Of a stretch of 64,000 bases of DNA, positions 44,708 to 55,701 are shown piece by piece. Position numbers and translations under genes: made by a program. Under the pieces are notes generated by a model that saw nothing but the letters and a program-made list of their open reading frames with translations, was not told the origin of the DNA and made no database searches. Within the stretch, counting starts at the first letter, position 1. Each line of letters starts with the position of its first letter. The DNA comes from Dermacentor variabilis (Eukaryota; Arthropoda; Arachnida; Ixodida; Ixodidae). The stretch covers positions 35,899,115 to 35,963,114 of the forward strand of contig NC_134573.1 in assembly GCF_050947875.1 (NCBI RefSeq), given 5' to 3'.

Positions 44708-44717
44708 ATATATATAT

Positions 44718-44878
44718 TCAAGCGGGCAGAGACATAACGTTAAATGGGACCGTGTTTGCTCGGCACAAGATATGGCCGCCACAACTAGTATGGTCGAACG
44801 TTAGGTTAGTCCCACTATGTCGTCTTTTTTCGTCTTGTTGGTGATCGTCGTCTTTGTCCCTCTCGTGGCACCGTGACA
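44718..44878 (-). mobile_element. Gypsy A 3' LTR (161 bp)
   Basis: On the minus strand starts TGTCACGGTGCCAC at 44878, just after a purine-rich GCCGCCGGGGGTTA that can serve as polypurine tract. It ends CGCTTGA at 44718, mutated from the TTTCA of the other LTR. ATAT at 44714-44717 is the target duplication, matching 54313-54316. It aligns along its length with 54092-54312 except for a 62-bp insertion there. Confidence 0.78.
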
Positions 44879-44979
44879 TAACCCCCGGCGGCGAAAGCGC
44901 CGACCCGACGCCTTCTATATGGTCGCCGCATGACATGGCTTGAGGCGACCCACGTGGGCGATACTGCCGCAACGCCATC
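44879..44979 (-). mobile_element. Gypsy A internal 3' end
   Basis: Minus-strand continuation of the pol end (DGVAAVSPTWVASSHVMRRP, then RRRVGAFAAGGYVTVP) between the Gypsy B insertion and the 3' LTR. CATC at 44976-44979 is the Gypsy B target duplication. Confidence 0.62.
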
Positions 44980-45124
44980 TGTGCCCAACCACGCTGACGA
45001 CGAAGGCGACGACCTCATGTGTGCAAGTGAGTTGCTAGAGAAGAAGGAGTCTGAACTGAGCGCTTATCATAATTGCCTCTATCAAATACCGCTCTCCGCT
45101 CTTGTCTCAAGTGAGCCGCAACAG
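44980..45124 (+). mobile_element. Gypsy B 5' LTR (145 bp)
   Basis: Begins TGTGCCCAACCACGCTGACG and ends GAGCCGCAACAG. It is repeated at 50003-50144 with scattered substitutions. TGGTGGCAGTGCTGG directly after it is the likely primer-binding site. LTR limits were set by the pair alignment and the CATC duplication. Confidence 0.78.
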
Positions 45125-45379
45125 TGGTGGCAGTGCTGGGTATCGGATCATCGCCCAATGATAGGGACGGCTCCTGCGAGTAGCCCCGCATGCAGCCCTT
45201 CAAGACATCATCCACGCGTCGAGACACCTGTGCACCGGGCAAGCCGCCGCTTGCGAGGTCTGTGCCCGGAATTTGGCCTCTTGCAAGGAGCTTTGTCAGC
45301 GACCTCACCGACTCAGGAAATGGCTCTTGCATGTCCAACAGAGGTCACTGTTCAAAACAATCTAGTCCCCACAAATTTC

Positions 45380-46300
45380 CCCGGTGACACGTGGTAAGAT
45401 ACCGAAGACTGGCTGGACCAGTACGAAAGCATAGCTAAGGTCAATCAGTGGCATCCGGACCAGAAGCTTTCCAATGTGTACGTTGCTCTTGAAGGCAGAG
45501 CAAGGACGTGGTTCCAAAAGCACGAGGCACAGTTGAGAACGTGGGAAGAATTTCGCCGTCGGCTACTTGATACCTTCGGAAGCACTGATCGCCGACATAA
45601 TGGACAACGCCTTCTCGAGTTGCGCCTTCAGAAGCCCAAGAAAAGTGTTTCGGTGTTTGCCTAGGATATGTCTCGCTTGTTTTGCCGCGCGGATCCCAAC
45701 ATGCCTGATTCGAAGAAGCTGATTAATCTCACGCGCGGCGTCAAAGAGCAGCTACTCGCTGGTCTCGTGCGTAGCCCGTCTACAAAAGTGGAAGAATTCA
45801 TTAAGGAAGCCACAGCAATCAAACGGGCTCTGCGGCAGCGTTGCCGGCAACACGAACGCCTGAATAACGATGCGCCAGCAGGAGCCGCAGTACTGACTGT
45901 GAAAGACGAGACCTCGCTGCTTCAACTAATAAGAGATATAGTGCGCGAGGAGATTATGATGCAAACTGTGACACCGGAGGAGTTCACTGTTGCTTCGGTC
46001 GCTGAAGTTGTCCACCAAGAAATCCGGCAAGCATTTGCATCACCTGAGGCACTCCCTGAACCATGTCCCGAGCCGCGCTTCGAGCCGCGCACATGTAGGG
46101 ACGCAGAAGCTGTTCGTCGCCCGCTTTCTACCGCGCCAGTACAGCAGTACCACCAGCGGCCGCCTATTGCTGCTTGGATACACAGGGAACATTTCAGGCG
46201 ACCTCAGCATAGCAGGACCGACGTATGGCGCACGGCTGATCGCCGGCCATTGTGTTTTCACTGTGGCGAATCAGGGCAGATTTATTGATTTTGCCCTCGT
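45380..46300 (+). pseudogene. Gypsy B gag
   Basis: Retrotransposon capsid precursor. Reads KLSNVYVALEGRARTWFQKH, TWEEFRRRLLDTFGS, LLELRLQKPKKSVSVFA, a stop at 45662, DMSRLFCRADPNMPDSKKL and LTRGVKEQLLAGLVRSPST, the usual Gag order of tick Gypsy elements. A zinc knuckle start CFHCGESGQI near 46252 is followed by a stop. With one stop and few frameshifts, it is moderately decayed. Confidence 0.83.
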
Positions 46301-46589
46301 CGCCAGGGTGGAATTCCAGGAATTCTGCGACAGTTTCCAGAGAGACATCCACGCTTCGAGGACCGTTTTACTCGGGAACAAGGCCGCTCAGCTAATCTCC
46401 GGTCGTGCTCGCCGTCACCCTTGCGTCATTATTCGCCGAACCGTCGCAGTTTGGCCGACGTGGAAAGAGGCCGCTCTCCAAGCGCACGGCGGGGAAACTG
46501 AAATCAGCGACCTCTGGGGGGAACGTTGCAAGTAGTCGAAGCGTCGAAAATCGCCCATTATTACTGCGAAACGAGCAGAGCAAGCCGGA

Positions 46590-46735
46590 GAAACGGAACG
46601 CTGAATTTGTGAGTGCCAACCTACTCTTAAGGATTGCTGGGCATGACATGACAGCTTTAGTTGATACTGGCGCAGACTTTTCCGTAATGAGTGAGCAGCT
46701 GGCAGGCTGGCTTAAGAAAGTCAAAATGTAATGGA
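46590..46735 (+). pseudogene. Gypsy B protease
   Basis: ANLLLRIAGHDMTALVDTGA holds the aspartic protease active site DTGA (46663-46674), followed by FSVMSEQLAGWLKKV. The frame stops at 46731. Retroviral-type proteases act as dimers to cut Gag-Pol. Confidence 0.8.
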
Positions 46736-46822
46736 CGGGCCCTTATATCCGAAATGCCGGGGGCCAGAAAATGACACCTACGGGAAAATGTACTGCGCGA
46801 TTCCAGATAGGAAATACAGCTT

Positions 46823-48345
46823 TTGTCGCTCTATTTGTCAACCTTGTCAACTAGTACAGACACGAGCCACGATGAAGAGTGCCAAAGTACAGCGTTACGT
46901 GTAGCCGTCGACGACGTCTGCATACCACCACTTCCATGCGGTCTTGTCTCCGTCAGTTGTGGAGAAGACTTGGACAAGGAAGGTGTAGCCGAACAATTAA
47001 CTGCACTTCTGTTCCATCAGGGCGTTGCCATCACTCGGGGTATCGTCAGCCTAATCGGTGGTCGCACAGAAGTGCTACTGACAAATTTCACCAATGAACG
47101 CCGGCACTTCAGTAAGGGCACCGCTGTGGCATACTTTGACGAAATTGACCACGTTCAATACTGCTTTGCTGTAAAAGAGGAATCGACCACCGATACAATG
47201 CCACATGCACCCGTCGTCGACGTTGACCCAGCTTTAGCGCCGTAACAGAAACAAAATCTCAAGCAACTGCATGACGATTTTTAGGACTGCTTTTCTAGAA
47301 CGTCGAGAGTGCGTCAAACACCCCTGACGAAATACTGCAGCATTAGGGAGGAAACAGCAATACGCATCCGACAGCATCCGTATCGCGCGGCTGAGAAAGA
47401 GCGTGAGCAATACAGCAGCAAGTCATGAAAGTGCTAGAAGATGATATCATACAGCCGTCAAAAAGCCCTTGGGCATCGCCCGTGGTACTCGTTAAGAATT
47501 ATGGTAGCCTGCGGTTTTGTATCGGTTATGGCAAGCTCAATCGGTTTACAAAAAAAGATGTGTATCCCTTATGATGTATAGACGATTCCCGCGACAGGCT
47601 ACGACATGCAGTTACTTCTTATCGGTGGACTTAGAGAGCGGATACTGGCAAAAAGGGGTCGACGAGCGGGAGCGACTCCTGATGGGCTCTATGAATTCAA
47701 AGATCTCCCTTTTATTTTGTGCTCCACCCCATTCACGTTACAACGGCTAATGAATACTGTTCTCTCAGGCCTTAAGTGGAAGACGTGCTTAGTCTACCTA
47801 GACGACGTCATTGTTTATTCTGCCACATTTGATGAACATCTGAGATAGCTACGGTCAGTTCTTCAAGCGATACGGTCCGCTCGGCTTAGCTTAAATCCTG
47901 AAAAGTGCCACTCTGGCTATGAAGAACTACAGTTTTTGAGCAACGTTGTTAGCCACACAGGTGTGAGACCTGAACCTGAGAAAATCGCAGACGTCGCAAA
48001 GTTTTCAAGGGCTACAGACATGAAGGCAGTCAGACGCTTCCTGGGCCTATGCGCCTATTACCGGTGATTTATTGCGGGTTTTACACGCATCGCCTCACCA
48101 CTCACCTGCCTAACCAGAGAAGATGTCACGTTTGTGCGGGGCGAGGAGCAGGAGTCGGCATTTAACGAATTGCAGCACCATCTACAAACTCCGCCTGTTC
48201 TTGTCCACTTTGACATGGATTCGCCGTCATTGATCCACACCGACACCAGCAACGTGGGTCTAGGCGCTGTCCTTGTTCAGCGGCAAGACGGGGCTGAGCC
48301 AGTCATCGGTTACGCTAGTAGAACACTGTCACGTGCCTAGTCGAA
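46823..48345 (+). pseudogene. Gypsy B reverse transcriptase and RNase H
   Basis: After a protease-RT linker (46823-47245, 140-codon frame), RT starts near 47375 with PYRAAEKEREQ-like sequence, [26 protein letters not shown], then YFLSVDLESGYWQ near 47615 (catalytic Asp present) and YLDD at 47795-47806. RNase H: VHFDMDSPSLIHTDTSNVGL and GYASRTLSRA near 48310. The fingers are split among frames and a stop lies at 48340. Confidence 0.84.
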
Positions 48346-48789
48346 CTACTACACCACAGAGAAGGAATGCGTGGCTGTAGTATGGGAAGTTACCAAGTTC
48401 CGCCCGTACATATAGGGCCGGCCATTTCAAGTCATAAGTGACCACCATTCTCTCTGTTGGTTGACCAACACGAAAGATCCATCTGCACGTTTGGCACGCT
48501 GGAGCCTAGGCTTCAAGAGTACGACATGACAGTGGTCTATAAATTGGGATGGCAGCACTCAGATGCTGACTGCCTTTCCAGATCGCCGATCGAATCGTCA
48601 GCCGGAGATGATGACGAATCCGCAGGCTTTTTAGGTGTTGTTGATGCGGCCACCCTCTCTCAACAACAGCAAGAGGGCCAGGAACTCGCTTCACTAATTG
48701 TCTTCTTAAAAGGCCGCATCACAAACAAGCCCGGATCGTTCTAAAGGCACCTGTCATCATTCTGCATACGCAACAGTGTTCTATTTAGG

Positions 48790-49915
48790 AGGAACTTCTC
48801 TTCAACAGGGAAGAGATATCTGCTAGTCGTTCCTAAAACTCTCCGCAATGAAATTTTGCAGGCCTGTCATGAAGAAGCAACCTCAGTCCACAAAGGCTAC
48901 ACAAGAACATTAGCACGGATCCAAGAGAAGTAGTACTGGCAACAGCTTGCAGAACAGTTGAAGCATTACGTTCGAACGTGCCTTGACTGTTAGCGACGAA
49001 AAGTGCCACCTACTAAAATGCCAGACTATTAAATCTCGTTCCAGTCCCGGAAACGCCATTTGCACAAATTGGATGGACCTTTTGGGCCCATTCCCTATAT
49101 CTGCTGCCGGAAATAAGTAGATCGTAGTTGCGACATATTATTTCACGTGATATGCTGAAACCAAGGCACTTACGAGCAGCACAACAGCCGAGGCCGCACA
49201 GTTCTTCATCGAAAACCTCGTCCTGCGGCACGGTGCTCCAGCGGTCCTCATAACCGACAGGGGAACCGCGTTCACGGCTGAACTTTTGGGAACTGTACTC
49301 ACCCTCAGTGGCATGGCACACAGAAGGACGACAGCCTATCACGCACAAAGCAACGGACAAACGGAGCGCCTCAACAAGACTCTCGCAGACATGCTGTGCA
49401 TGTATCTTGATGTGGAACAAGAACTGGGACTAGGTATTACCCTACGTAACGTTTGCTTATAATACGGCTCGGCAAGAAACAACAAAAATGACGCCGTTCA
49501 GTCTCCTCCACGGTCTAGAAGTTACTGCAATGCTGGATGCTATGCTTCCTCATGATTCCAGCGATTCCGAGACTGACGCCGCAGATTTTACATAGCGCGC
49601 CGAAGAAGCAAGAAAGCTCGCCCGCGCTCGCATAAATAGCTAGCAAGACGTGATGCTCGACGTTACAATTAACGCCATCGATTCGTCGTCTACCAGCCTG
49701 GCCAAAGAGTCCGGGTTTGGGCTCAAGTGCGCTGACGAGGCCTGGTGGAGAAACTTGTACGCCCATACTTCGGACCATACAAGGTACTGACGCCTTAGCG
49801 ACGTCAACTATGAAGTCGTTCCTGACAGCCCATCCTGCTCGAGGCGCCGTCAGGACCTGCCTGAGACTGTGAACGTGGTGAGCATGAAACCTTATTTTTC
49901 TGAATGACATGGACA
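48790..49915 (+). pseudogene. Gypsy B integrase
   Basis: Zinc-binding HHCC domain: LQACHEEATSVHKGYTRTL near 48860 and RTCLDC near 48980. The catalytic core has DLLGPFP (first Asp), ITDRGTAF near 49252 (second Asp) and HAQSNGQTERLN near 49340 (Glu), in several frames. The C-terminal part reads DVNYEVVPDSPSC near 49803. It integrates the cDNA; here frameshifts every 100-200 bases make it inactive. Confidence 0.84.
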
Positions 49916-50002
49916 CTCTCTGGTTCGCTGGACACCGGGTGCTACCCGCCGAGCATCAGGACGATGCTCCTTCTGGACGGGGGCAAATGGTTCGACTCCA
50001 CG

Positions 50003-50144
50003 TGCGCCCAACCACGCTGACGACGAAGATCTCGACCTCGTGTGTGTAAGCGAGGTGCGACAGAAGAAGCCTGAACTGAGTGCTTCTCCTAACTGCCTCG
50101 ATTAAATACCGCTCTCCGCTCTTGTCTCAAATGAGCCGTGACAA
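50003..50144 (+). mobile_element. Gypsy B 3' LTR (142 bp)
   Basis: Pairs with 44980-45124. It starts TGCGCCCAACCACGCTGACG and ends GAGCCGTGACAA; CATC (50145-50148) follows as target duplication. Divergence between the two LTRs is roughly 10-20 percent by eye, which suggests an old insertion. Confidence 0.78.
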
Positions 50145-50148
50145 CATC

Positions 50149-51200
50149 AGCTTACGTGGATGACGGGGAAGCATCGGCTGAAGCTACTTCATAAGTCACA
50201 TCACTGAGTGGTCGGACGACGCACTAAGGGCCAGAGTACCGGTAGAGCAGTTTTTCCGAGAGGCCCACACACCGTGAAGTAACGCAAAGGAGGACGAGGT
50301 CGCCGGTAGAGAACTGGACATCTCGTTGACGGTTGTCATAAAGAGACTTCTGTCTTGCCTGCGACTCAGAAAGGCGACGGTGGCCAATCTGGCGTGCCTG
50401 GGCGGCTGTGGCTATAACGTCGCGAGCGTACTCAGACGAGGACTCGAGGTCAGTTGGCAGGAGGGCGTCGAAAAGCAATGTGGGGTCACGACCAAACAGG
50501 AGATAAAGGGGGATTAGAGAGCGGTGTTGGGACGTGGCGAGTTGTACGCGAACGTCACAAATGAAAGCGCGGCGTCCTCGTCACGATGATCTGAGGAGCC
50601 ATACATCGAGAGCATACATGTAAGTGTTCGGTTCAGGCGTTCAGTGAGGGCGTTCGTTTGAGGGTGTTATGCTGTTGTGAACTTATGTTTCGTTGCACAA
50701 GAGCGCAGTAGATCCTCAATAACCCTAGATGAAAAGTAGTGGCCCCTGTCTGTGAGAAGCTGGTGTGGAGTTGCGTGGTGTAAGATGACGTCTTGGAGCA
50801 GGAAGTCTGCAACGTCCGTAATACAACTGGTCCGGATGGATCGTGTGACAGTATAGCGGGCTGAATAATTTGTTGAAACGGTGACGTACTTATTTCGAGC
50901 TCTTGAGGTAGGAGAAGGCCCCAACAGGTCGAGGCCAACAAGATAAAACGGTTCGGCGGGTATATCAATTGCCTGGACGGTTCCAGCCAGAAGCAAATCG
51001 GGCATTTTACGATGATTGCATGGTTCGCAAGTATTGACATAACATCGGAGGGTAGAGTACAGGCAAGACAAATCGTCACCGGACACGGTCATAGGTCCTG
51101 GAAACAACCAGGTGGCATGTGGTGAGGACATCATGGAGTTGTGCGAGTACAGTTGCCCGGAGATGAGAAAGAACCACTATCGCCACTATATGTCTAAAAT
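50149..51200 (-). pseudogene. Gypsy A integrase (minus strand)
   Basis: Minus strand. LHDVLTTCHLVVSRTYDRV (HH part) lies near 51140, and CEPCNHRKMP (CC part) near 51010. The core reads LDLLGPSPTSRARNKYVTVS with first Asp, LLTDRGHYFSS with second Asp near 50745, and the Glu region before a 50667 stop. The C-terminal domain DVQFSTGDLVLL and LSDVTYEV is at 50320-50180. Joined across Gypsy B, the sequence leads on to 44979. Confidence 0.8.
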
Positions 51201-51900
51201 CGAGAACAGCACAAACTTTTATGGAATCGGGCCGGAAGCCAGATGAGTCGACGAGATGGCCAAGGATAGTAATTTGGCGGCGACCAAAGTGGCACTTGAA
51301 GAATTTATTTGTAGCCAAGCAGCACGGAAGACGGAAATAATAGACGAAAGGTGTTCAAGGTGTGTCGCGAAGGTCGGCGAGAACAGGCTGATGTCGCCGA
51401 GGTAACAAAGGCATATAGACCACTTAAAGCTGTGCTAGAGGGTATCCATCATGCGCTCGAAGGTGGCTGGAGCAATGCATAAGCCGAATGGCATGACTCG
51501 AAACTTGTAAAGGACATTTGGCGTACGAATGCAGTCTTCTCACGGTCCATGTCAGCGGCGGCAATCTGCGAGTAACCGGAGCGCAGGTCTATCGAGAAAA
51601 ATACCCCCCACAGTGTAGGCAATCCAATACGTCGTCTATGCGTGGCAGTGGATAGACATCCTTCTTTGTTAACTTGTTGAGATGGCGGTAATCTATGCAG
51701 AGCCGCCAGGTGTTGTTCTTTTTTACCAAGACAACAGGAGAAGCCTACGGGCTCGATGATGGTTTAATAAAGCCTTTGGTAAGCATCTTATCAACCTCCT
51801 GTTGTATTACTCGGAGCTCGGCATGTGACACGCGATAGGGTCGTCTGTGAATAGGCGGTGCATCGCCGGTATGTATGCGATGCTGAACTAGGAAAGTTTA
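51200..51900 (-). pseudogene. Gypsy A reverse transcriptase with internal deletion
   Basis: From 51900 down: [54 protein letters not shown] and [20 protein letters not shown]. After frame changes KCHFGRRQITILGHLVDSSG appears near 51270. The next residues, ATVLAQLHDV, belong to the integrase zinc domain, so RNase H and the connection are deleted, about 300 or more codons by comparison with the family. The element was therefore incapable of autonomous replication once deleted. Confidence 0.82.
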
Positions 51901-52214
51901 TCCCAAACGTTCGTGTATGCCAATACAAAAAATATCGGAGTAATATGTGAGCAGATGACGAAGATCGTCGGTTTGTGCGAGAGCAAGGTCCAGGGCTATC
52001 ATCTTGGTAATGTTGCCGAGCGCAGGAGGCGACGTGCCGGAATGAGAATCGCAGGCGGCGGAAGAGCTGGAGGAAAACGGAATAAGTGAGAAGGAAGAAA
52101 GGTCGTACACGTGCGACGGCAACAGTGTGGCGAGAGAGATCCCTGTGGGTAGTACCTGAGGGCAGAATCCTAAATTCAGGAGTGGAAGGTAAGTTTGGTT
52201 AGCCGATACGGTCA

Positions 52215-52946
52215 CTACAGTGTGGGGAATCGACACTCCGTATCGACACCCGAATCGACACTGACACAGGGAGTGACGACATAGTCACCATCCAGTACAC
52301 AGAGATTGGGCACAGCAGGGACACAGGCCAGTGCCTGCGGAGATAGACGAACAAAGTCGGCGCAACAGAGCTGGATCGGTACGGTGTTGGGAAGGTCAGT
52401 AACATCAGGAAAATCAAGTTTGACTACACCAGCCGAGCAGTCAATTATAGTTGAGTGGGCTGATAAAAAATCAAGGCCAAGGATCACGTCGTGAGGGCAG
52501 TGGTCAAGCACATGGAACAATACACATGCGTGGCGACCGGTGACGCGGACAGGAGCGGCACCCATTCCCAGCACAGCGGGAGTTCTCCCATCAGCGACTC
52601 GTACGAAGCGGGACTCGGTTAGGGTGAGCACTTTCTTGAGCCACTTCTGGAGATCAGCGCTCATGACCGAGACGTGCGTGCCAGTGTCGATCAGGGCAAT
52701 GACAGGTAGGACCTGAACTTCCACGGCGATTAGGTGCGGACCTGTCGGAAAGGTAACAAGAGGATTTGCAGTTCGAGAGTTCACTGCAGCGTCCCGTCCG
52801 GGAGCTCCATCCGTCAGTTTTCCGGTGTTGAGAGTACAGAAGGGTGAGGCGATGAAAAACGACGGGGCATGGGATGCAGGAACGACGATCGTTGTGGCGA
52901 CGGCGAACGGCTCGAGCTTCTTTGAACGCAGAAGGTACGCGGCCAT
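52215..52946 (-). pseudogene. Gypsy A protease region (243-codon frame)
   Basis: Open on the minus strand for 243 codons. Contains VIALIDTGTHVSVMSADL with the aspartic protease site DTGT at 52688-52677, then LTLTESRFVRVADGRTPAVL, and VILGLDFLSAHSTIIDC, the flap and ILG motif of retropepsins. The frame beyond leads toward RT. Best preserved part of Gypsy A. Confidence 0.86.
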
Positions 52947-53760
52947 GGAATCTCAGGTCATTTGGAGCATGAAATGCCTGGCACAGGTTGTCATTTTGGC
53001 AGTAGTAGAAGGTTGAGCGTGAAAACGAGGGCTGACGATAACGGGAATAGCGAGAAATGTGCCCCACGCCGCTACAACGGAAGCATATGGGCTTGCCATC
53101 TGGTGTTCTCTGTTGGGCCGGATCTCGATAGCGTTGATAAGTCGGTGGAGGTTGATGAAGAGGGGCAGGGCTAACCGGAGAGCGTGTTATGGAGCACACG
53201 GATTGAATTCCTGCGTTGGCCTGTTCTTCGCGGAGAACTGAGTGGATGAGGGAGATCATCGATTGCGTATCCTCAGAAGGGCCCGCGAAAGAAGATCGCA
53301 ATGCAGCCTCGATTTCGCGCCGCAGAATTCGGACAACGCTATCTGTAGTTGACGATAGAAGGGCCACATGGGCGTCTTCACACGACGATGTGGTGGTGGT
53401 GTTGTGAAGCCACACGAACTGTCCGGCAATACGACGGCTCTTTGCGTCTTTGAAACGTCTGCACTGACGAATAATTTCGTCTACCATCGAGAAGTCTTTA
53501 AAAGCGAGAAAGTTACACGCATCATCGGCGATTGGTTTCCAGAATGTGCCTCACTTTGTCAGCCTGAGGCATACTGGCATCGACGCGGCGGCAAAGAGCA
53601 ACAACATCAATGACGTAAGCAACGTACGATTCGGTAGCTGTCTGAGCCCGACAGGACAGGTCTTTCACAGCGGCGCACTTGCGACCAGCGAGCTTGCCGA
53701 AGAGGACGCGAAGTTTTTGCTTGCATAAGTCCCAGATGGTCAACTCTTCTTTGTGTCTGT
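52947..53760 (-). pseudogene. Gypsy A gag
   Basis: Minus-strand capsid precursor: LRVLFGKLAGRKCAAVKDLS, SYVAYVIDVVALCRRVDASM (53743-53522), then after a frameshift MVDEIIRQCRRFKDAKSRRI and the region up to GKPICFRCSGVGHISRYSRY near 53090, a zinc knuckle in which the last Cys is Ser. Its gag is clearly distinct from that of Gypsy B. Confidence 0.83.
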
Positions 53761-54091
53761 CATACCAGGTGCGTGCTGCTCCCAGGAGGTAGAAGATTTG
53801 CGAGCATCACTATCGGGTCCCATCGGTTGTTGGCAGCGAAGCGTTCGTATATGCCGTCATTCTTCGATGTCAACTTTGTCGGTGCCGTTACCAGAGAAGG
53901 TGCCGAGGTCGCGCGGATGGGTCAAGACGACTGACGACTGCGCTGTCGCGGATGCTGATGGCCCGTGTGCGCCGGGTGCTGACGCCGTGCTTAACCCAGC
54001 GGGCTGGTCGTCTGTCAGCATGGTAGAGCGGCTGTGAAAAAGCCCACTGGGGAGTTCCGTCTTGTGCCATACCCCGCATCTCGACTGAAAA

Positions 54092-54312
54092 TGAAACGAG
54101 CAGAGATATAAGGTTAAATGGGACCGTATTTATTCTGCAGAAGGTATGGCCGCTACAACCAGTATGGCCGAACGCTAGGTTGTTGTTGTTGTTGTTGTAG
54201 CCTGTGGCACGTGTGGCTCCTACCCACGATGGGGGATTGGCTAGCTCCACTACCTCGTCTCTTTCGTCTTGTTAGTGATCGTCGTCTTCGTCCCTCTTGT
54301 GGCACCGTGACA
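54092..54312 (-). mobile_element. Gypsy A 5' LTR (221 bp)
   Basis: On the minus strand starts TGTCACGGTGCCAC at 54312 and ends GCTCGTTTCA at 54092. It aligns with 44718-44878 apart from the 62-bp insertion. ATAT at 54313-54316 is the target duplication. Confidence 0.78.
54179..54240 (-). mobile_element. Retroelement 3' end inserted in the Gypsy A LTR
   Basis: Absent from the partner LTR. Minus strand: CCAATCCCCCATCGTGGGTA, GGAGCCACACGTGCCACAGG, then an (ACA)n tail. CTAG flanks it at 54175-54178 and 54241-54244. Same family as 35041-35112. Confidence 0.72.
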
Positions 54313-54316
54313 ATAT

Positions 54317-54598
54317 ATACAAGAAGAAAGGCGGTTAAGCGAGGAGCCCTATTTTTATTAAGCACATCATAAGAAGCCAAGAAACATCGAGACGAAGGAC
54401 AACATAGCGGAAATTATTTGTACTTTCTAAATGAATAATGAAATGGTAAATTCATGGAAATAAATGTGGCTGACAAAAATTGCTTGCCGCAGGTGGGGAA
54501 GGATCCGACGTCTCCGCATTACGCGTGCGATGCTCTGTCAATTCAGTTACCGCGGCGCCGTTTTCCCATCCTCTTTCTTGTTTATTTGAAGTGTATCA
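54317..54598 (-). mobile_element. tRNA-Thr-like SINE (minus strand)
   Basis: The head at 54598-54486 leads from AAGAAAGAGGATGGGAAAAC into a tRNA-like part. The body continues TTTATTTCCATGAATTTACC, TTAGAAAGTACAAATAATTT, TTGTCCTTCGTCTCGATG and CTTAATAAAAATAGGGCTCC down to about 54317. This layout is familiar from abundant tick repeats. It interrupts the Gypsy D RT on one side and meets the Gypsy A duplication on the other. Confidence 0.74.
54486..54556 (-). tRNA. Degenerate tRNA-Thr(CGT)-like head of the SINE
   Basis: Acceptor stem GCCGCGG pairs with CTGCGGC. The anticodon arm TCGCA-CGCGTAA-TGCGG gives anticodon CGT. The D arm (ACTG) and T arm (CGGATCCTTCC) no longer pair properly, so it is a pseudo-tRNA with SINE promoter remnants and not a working gene. 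Confidence 0.7.
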
Positions 54599-54990
54599 AC
54601 TCTATCTTTGAAAAGACGGTTGCTCCATGTAGCGGTGCTCTAAAATCTGCGATGTTAGTAGGCGGTGGCGATCGGGAATAGTGGCGTTGTTGAGGGTGCG
54701 GTAATAATCGCAGGGCCGCCAGTCGCTTGGGCACTTCTTGGACACCACGTGCAGAGATGCCCAACGACGTGATGATGGTCGCATAATACCAATCTCCAGC
54801 ATATGGTTGAATTCGTCTCTCGCAGTCTTGAGTCAATCGGGTGCGATGCGTCGTGAACGATGGTGGACAGGTGGTCCTGTGGTGATAATGTGGTTGGTGA
54901 AATTGTTCTTGACAGGACGCTAGAAATTGGACGAGCGCAGGAAGTCTGGACGCTCGTCGATCAAGTTCTCATCGGTCTATACCGATGAAG
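54599..54990 (-). mobile_element. Gypsy D RT fragment (minus strand)
   Basis: Minus strand: RDEFNHMLEIGIMRPSS-like start near 54830, ASLHVVSKKCPSDWRPCDYY, LNNATIPDRHRLL, then IADFRAPLHGATVFSKIELI, the RT fingers and first catalytic Asp region, where D is replaced by E (FSKIEL). Two frames are needed. The SINE cuts it at 54598; no other part of this element is present. Confidence 0.72.
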
Positions 54991-55701
54991 ATGGCTTGTT
55001 GGTAACAATGCGTTTTATTGTGCCCGCAGGTTGAGAAAAGAAAATCGAAAAATAAAGTTGGGGGAAACCCGCACCACCGCTAAGGTACAACGGGTATAAA
55101 GTCGAATAGAAAATAAATGAAAAAGGGTGGTCAACGCAGCCTAAAATAAATTTAGAGAAAAAACCAATAGATTAGTAAGAAATGGAGACGCAGGTAAGCT
55201 TGTGAAATCGGAAAAGAATAAGTGAAAAAAACAAGATAGTTCATGAGAAAGCAAGAGCGGAAGGCATATGGATAACTGCCTCCAAGAAAATTACCATCTG
55301 CAAGCAACAAAAACCTTCCCTGGTGCATACCACCCCCCCCCCCGCCCTTCAGGGCAACCTGCCGACGCCTGCGCAGGAACCCGCAAAATATGCATGTTCT
55401 ATTGCAAAGACACCGGGACGTCCGTCCTCTTGGCCGGAACCTCGCGGTGTCGAACCGACGCCATTGGTCAGGTAGACAGGGCGTAATTCGTTGTTGAAGG
55501 TGACGTTGAGGCACATCAGCGTGTGGCATTGTAAAATCCTGCACAATGATTGGTGACACAATGGGAAGGATAACAAGAAGGTGAACTGAAAGCGAAGAAT
55601 GAGAATGAAGCATGCGGTTAGAGGCATCCATCACCGGGAAACCCCGCCAAGGTTGGCTTATACAGTGCGCATGGCAAAGAACAGTCATGCAAAAGCAATA
55701 T
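54991..55701. other. No recognisable gene
   Basis: Contains only short overlapping frames and a poly(C) run near 55330. Perhaps the 5' continuation of Gypsy D, but no domain is legible. Confidence 0.42.

Noticed and set aside
54486..54556. Functional tRNA-Thr gene
   Set aside because: D and T arms no longer pair and the copy is embedded in a SINE body.
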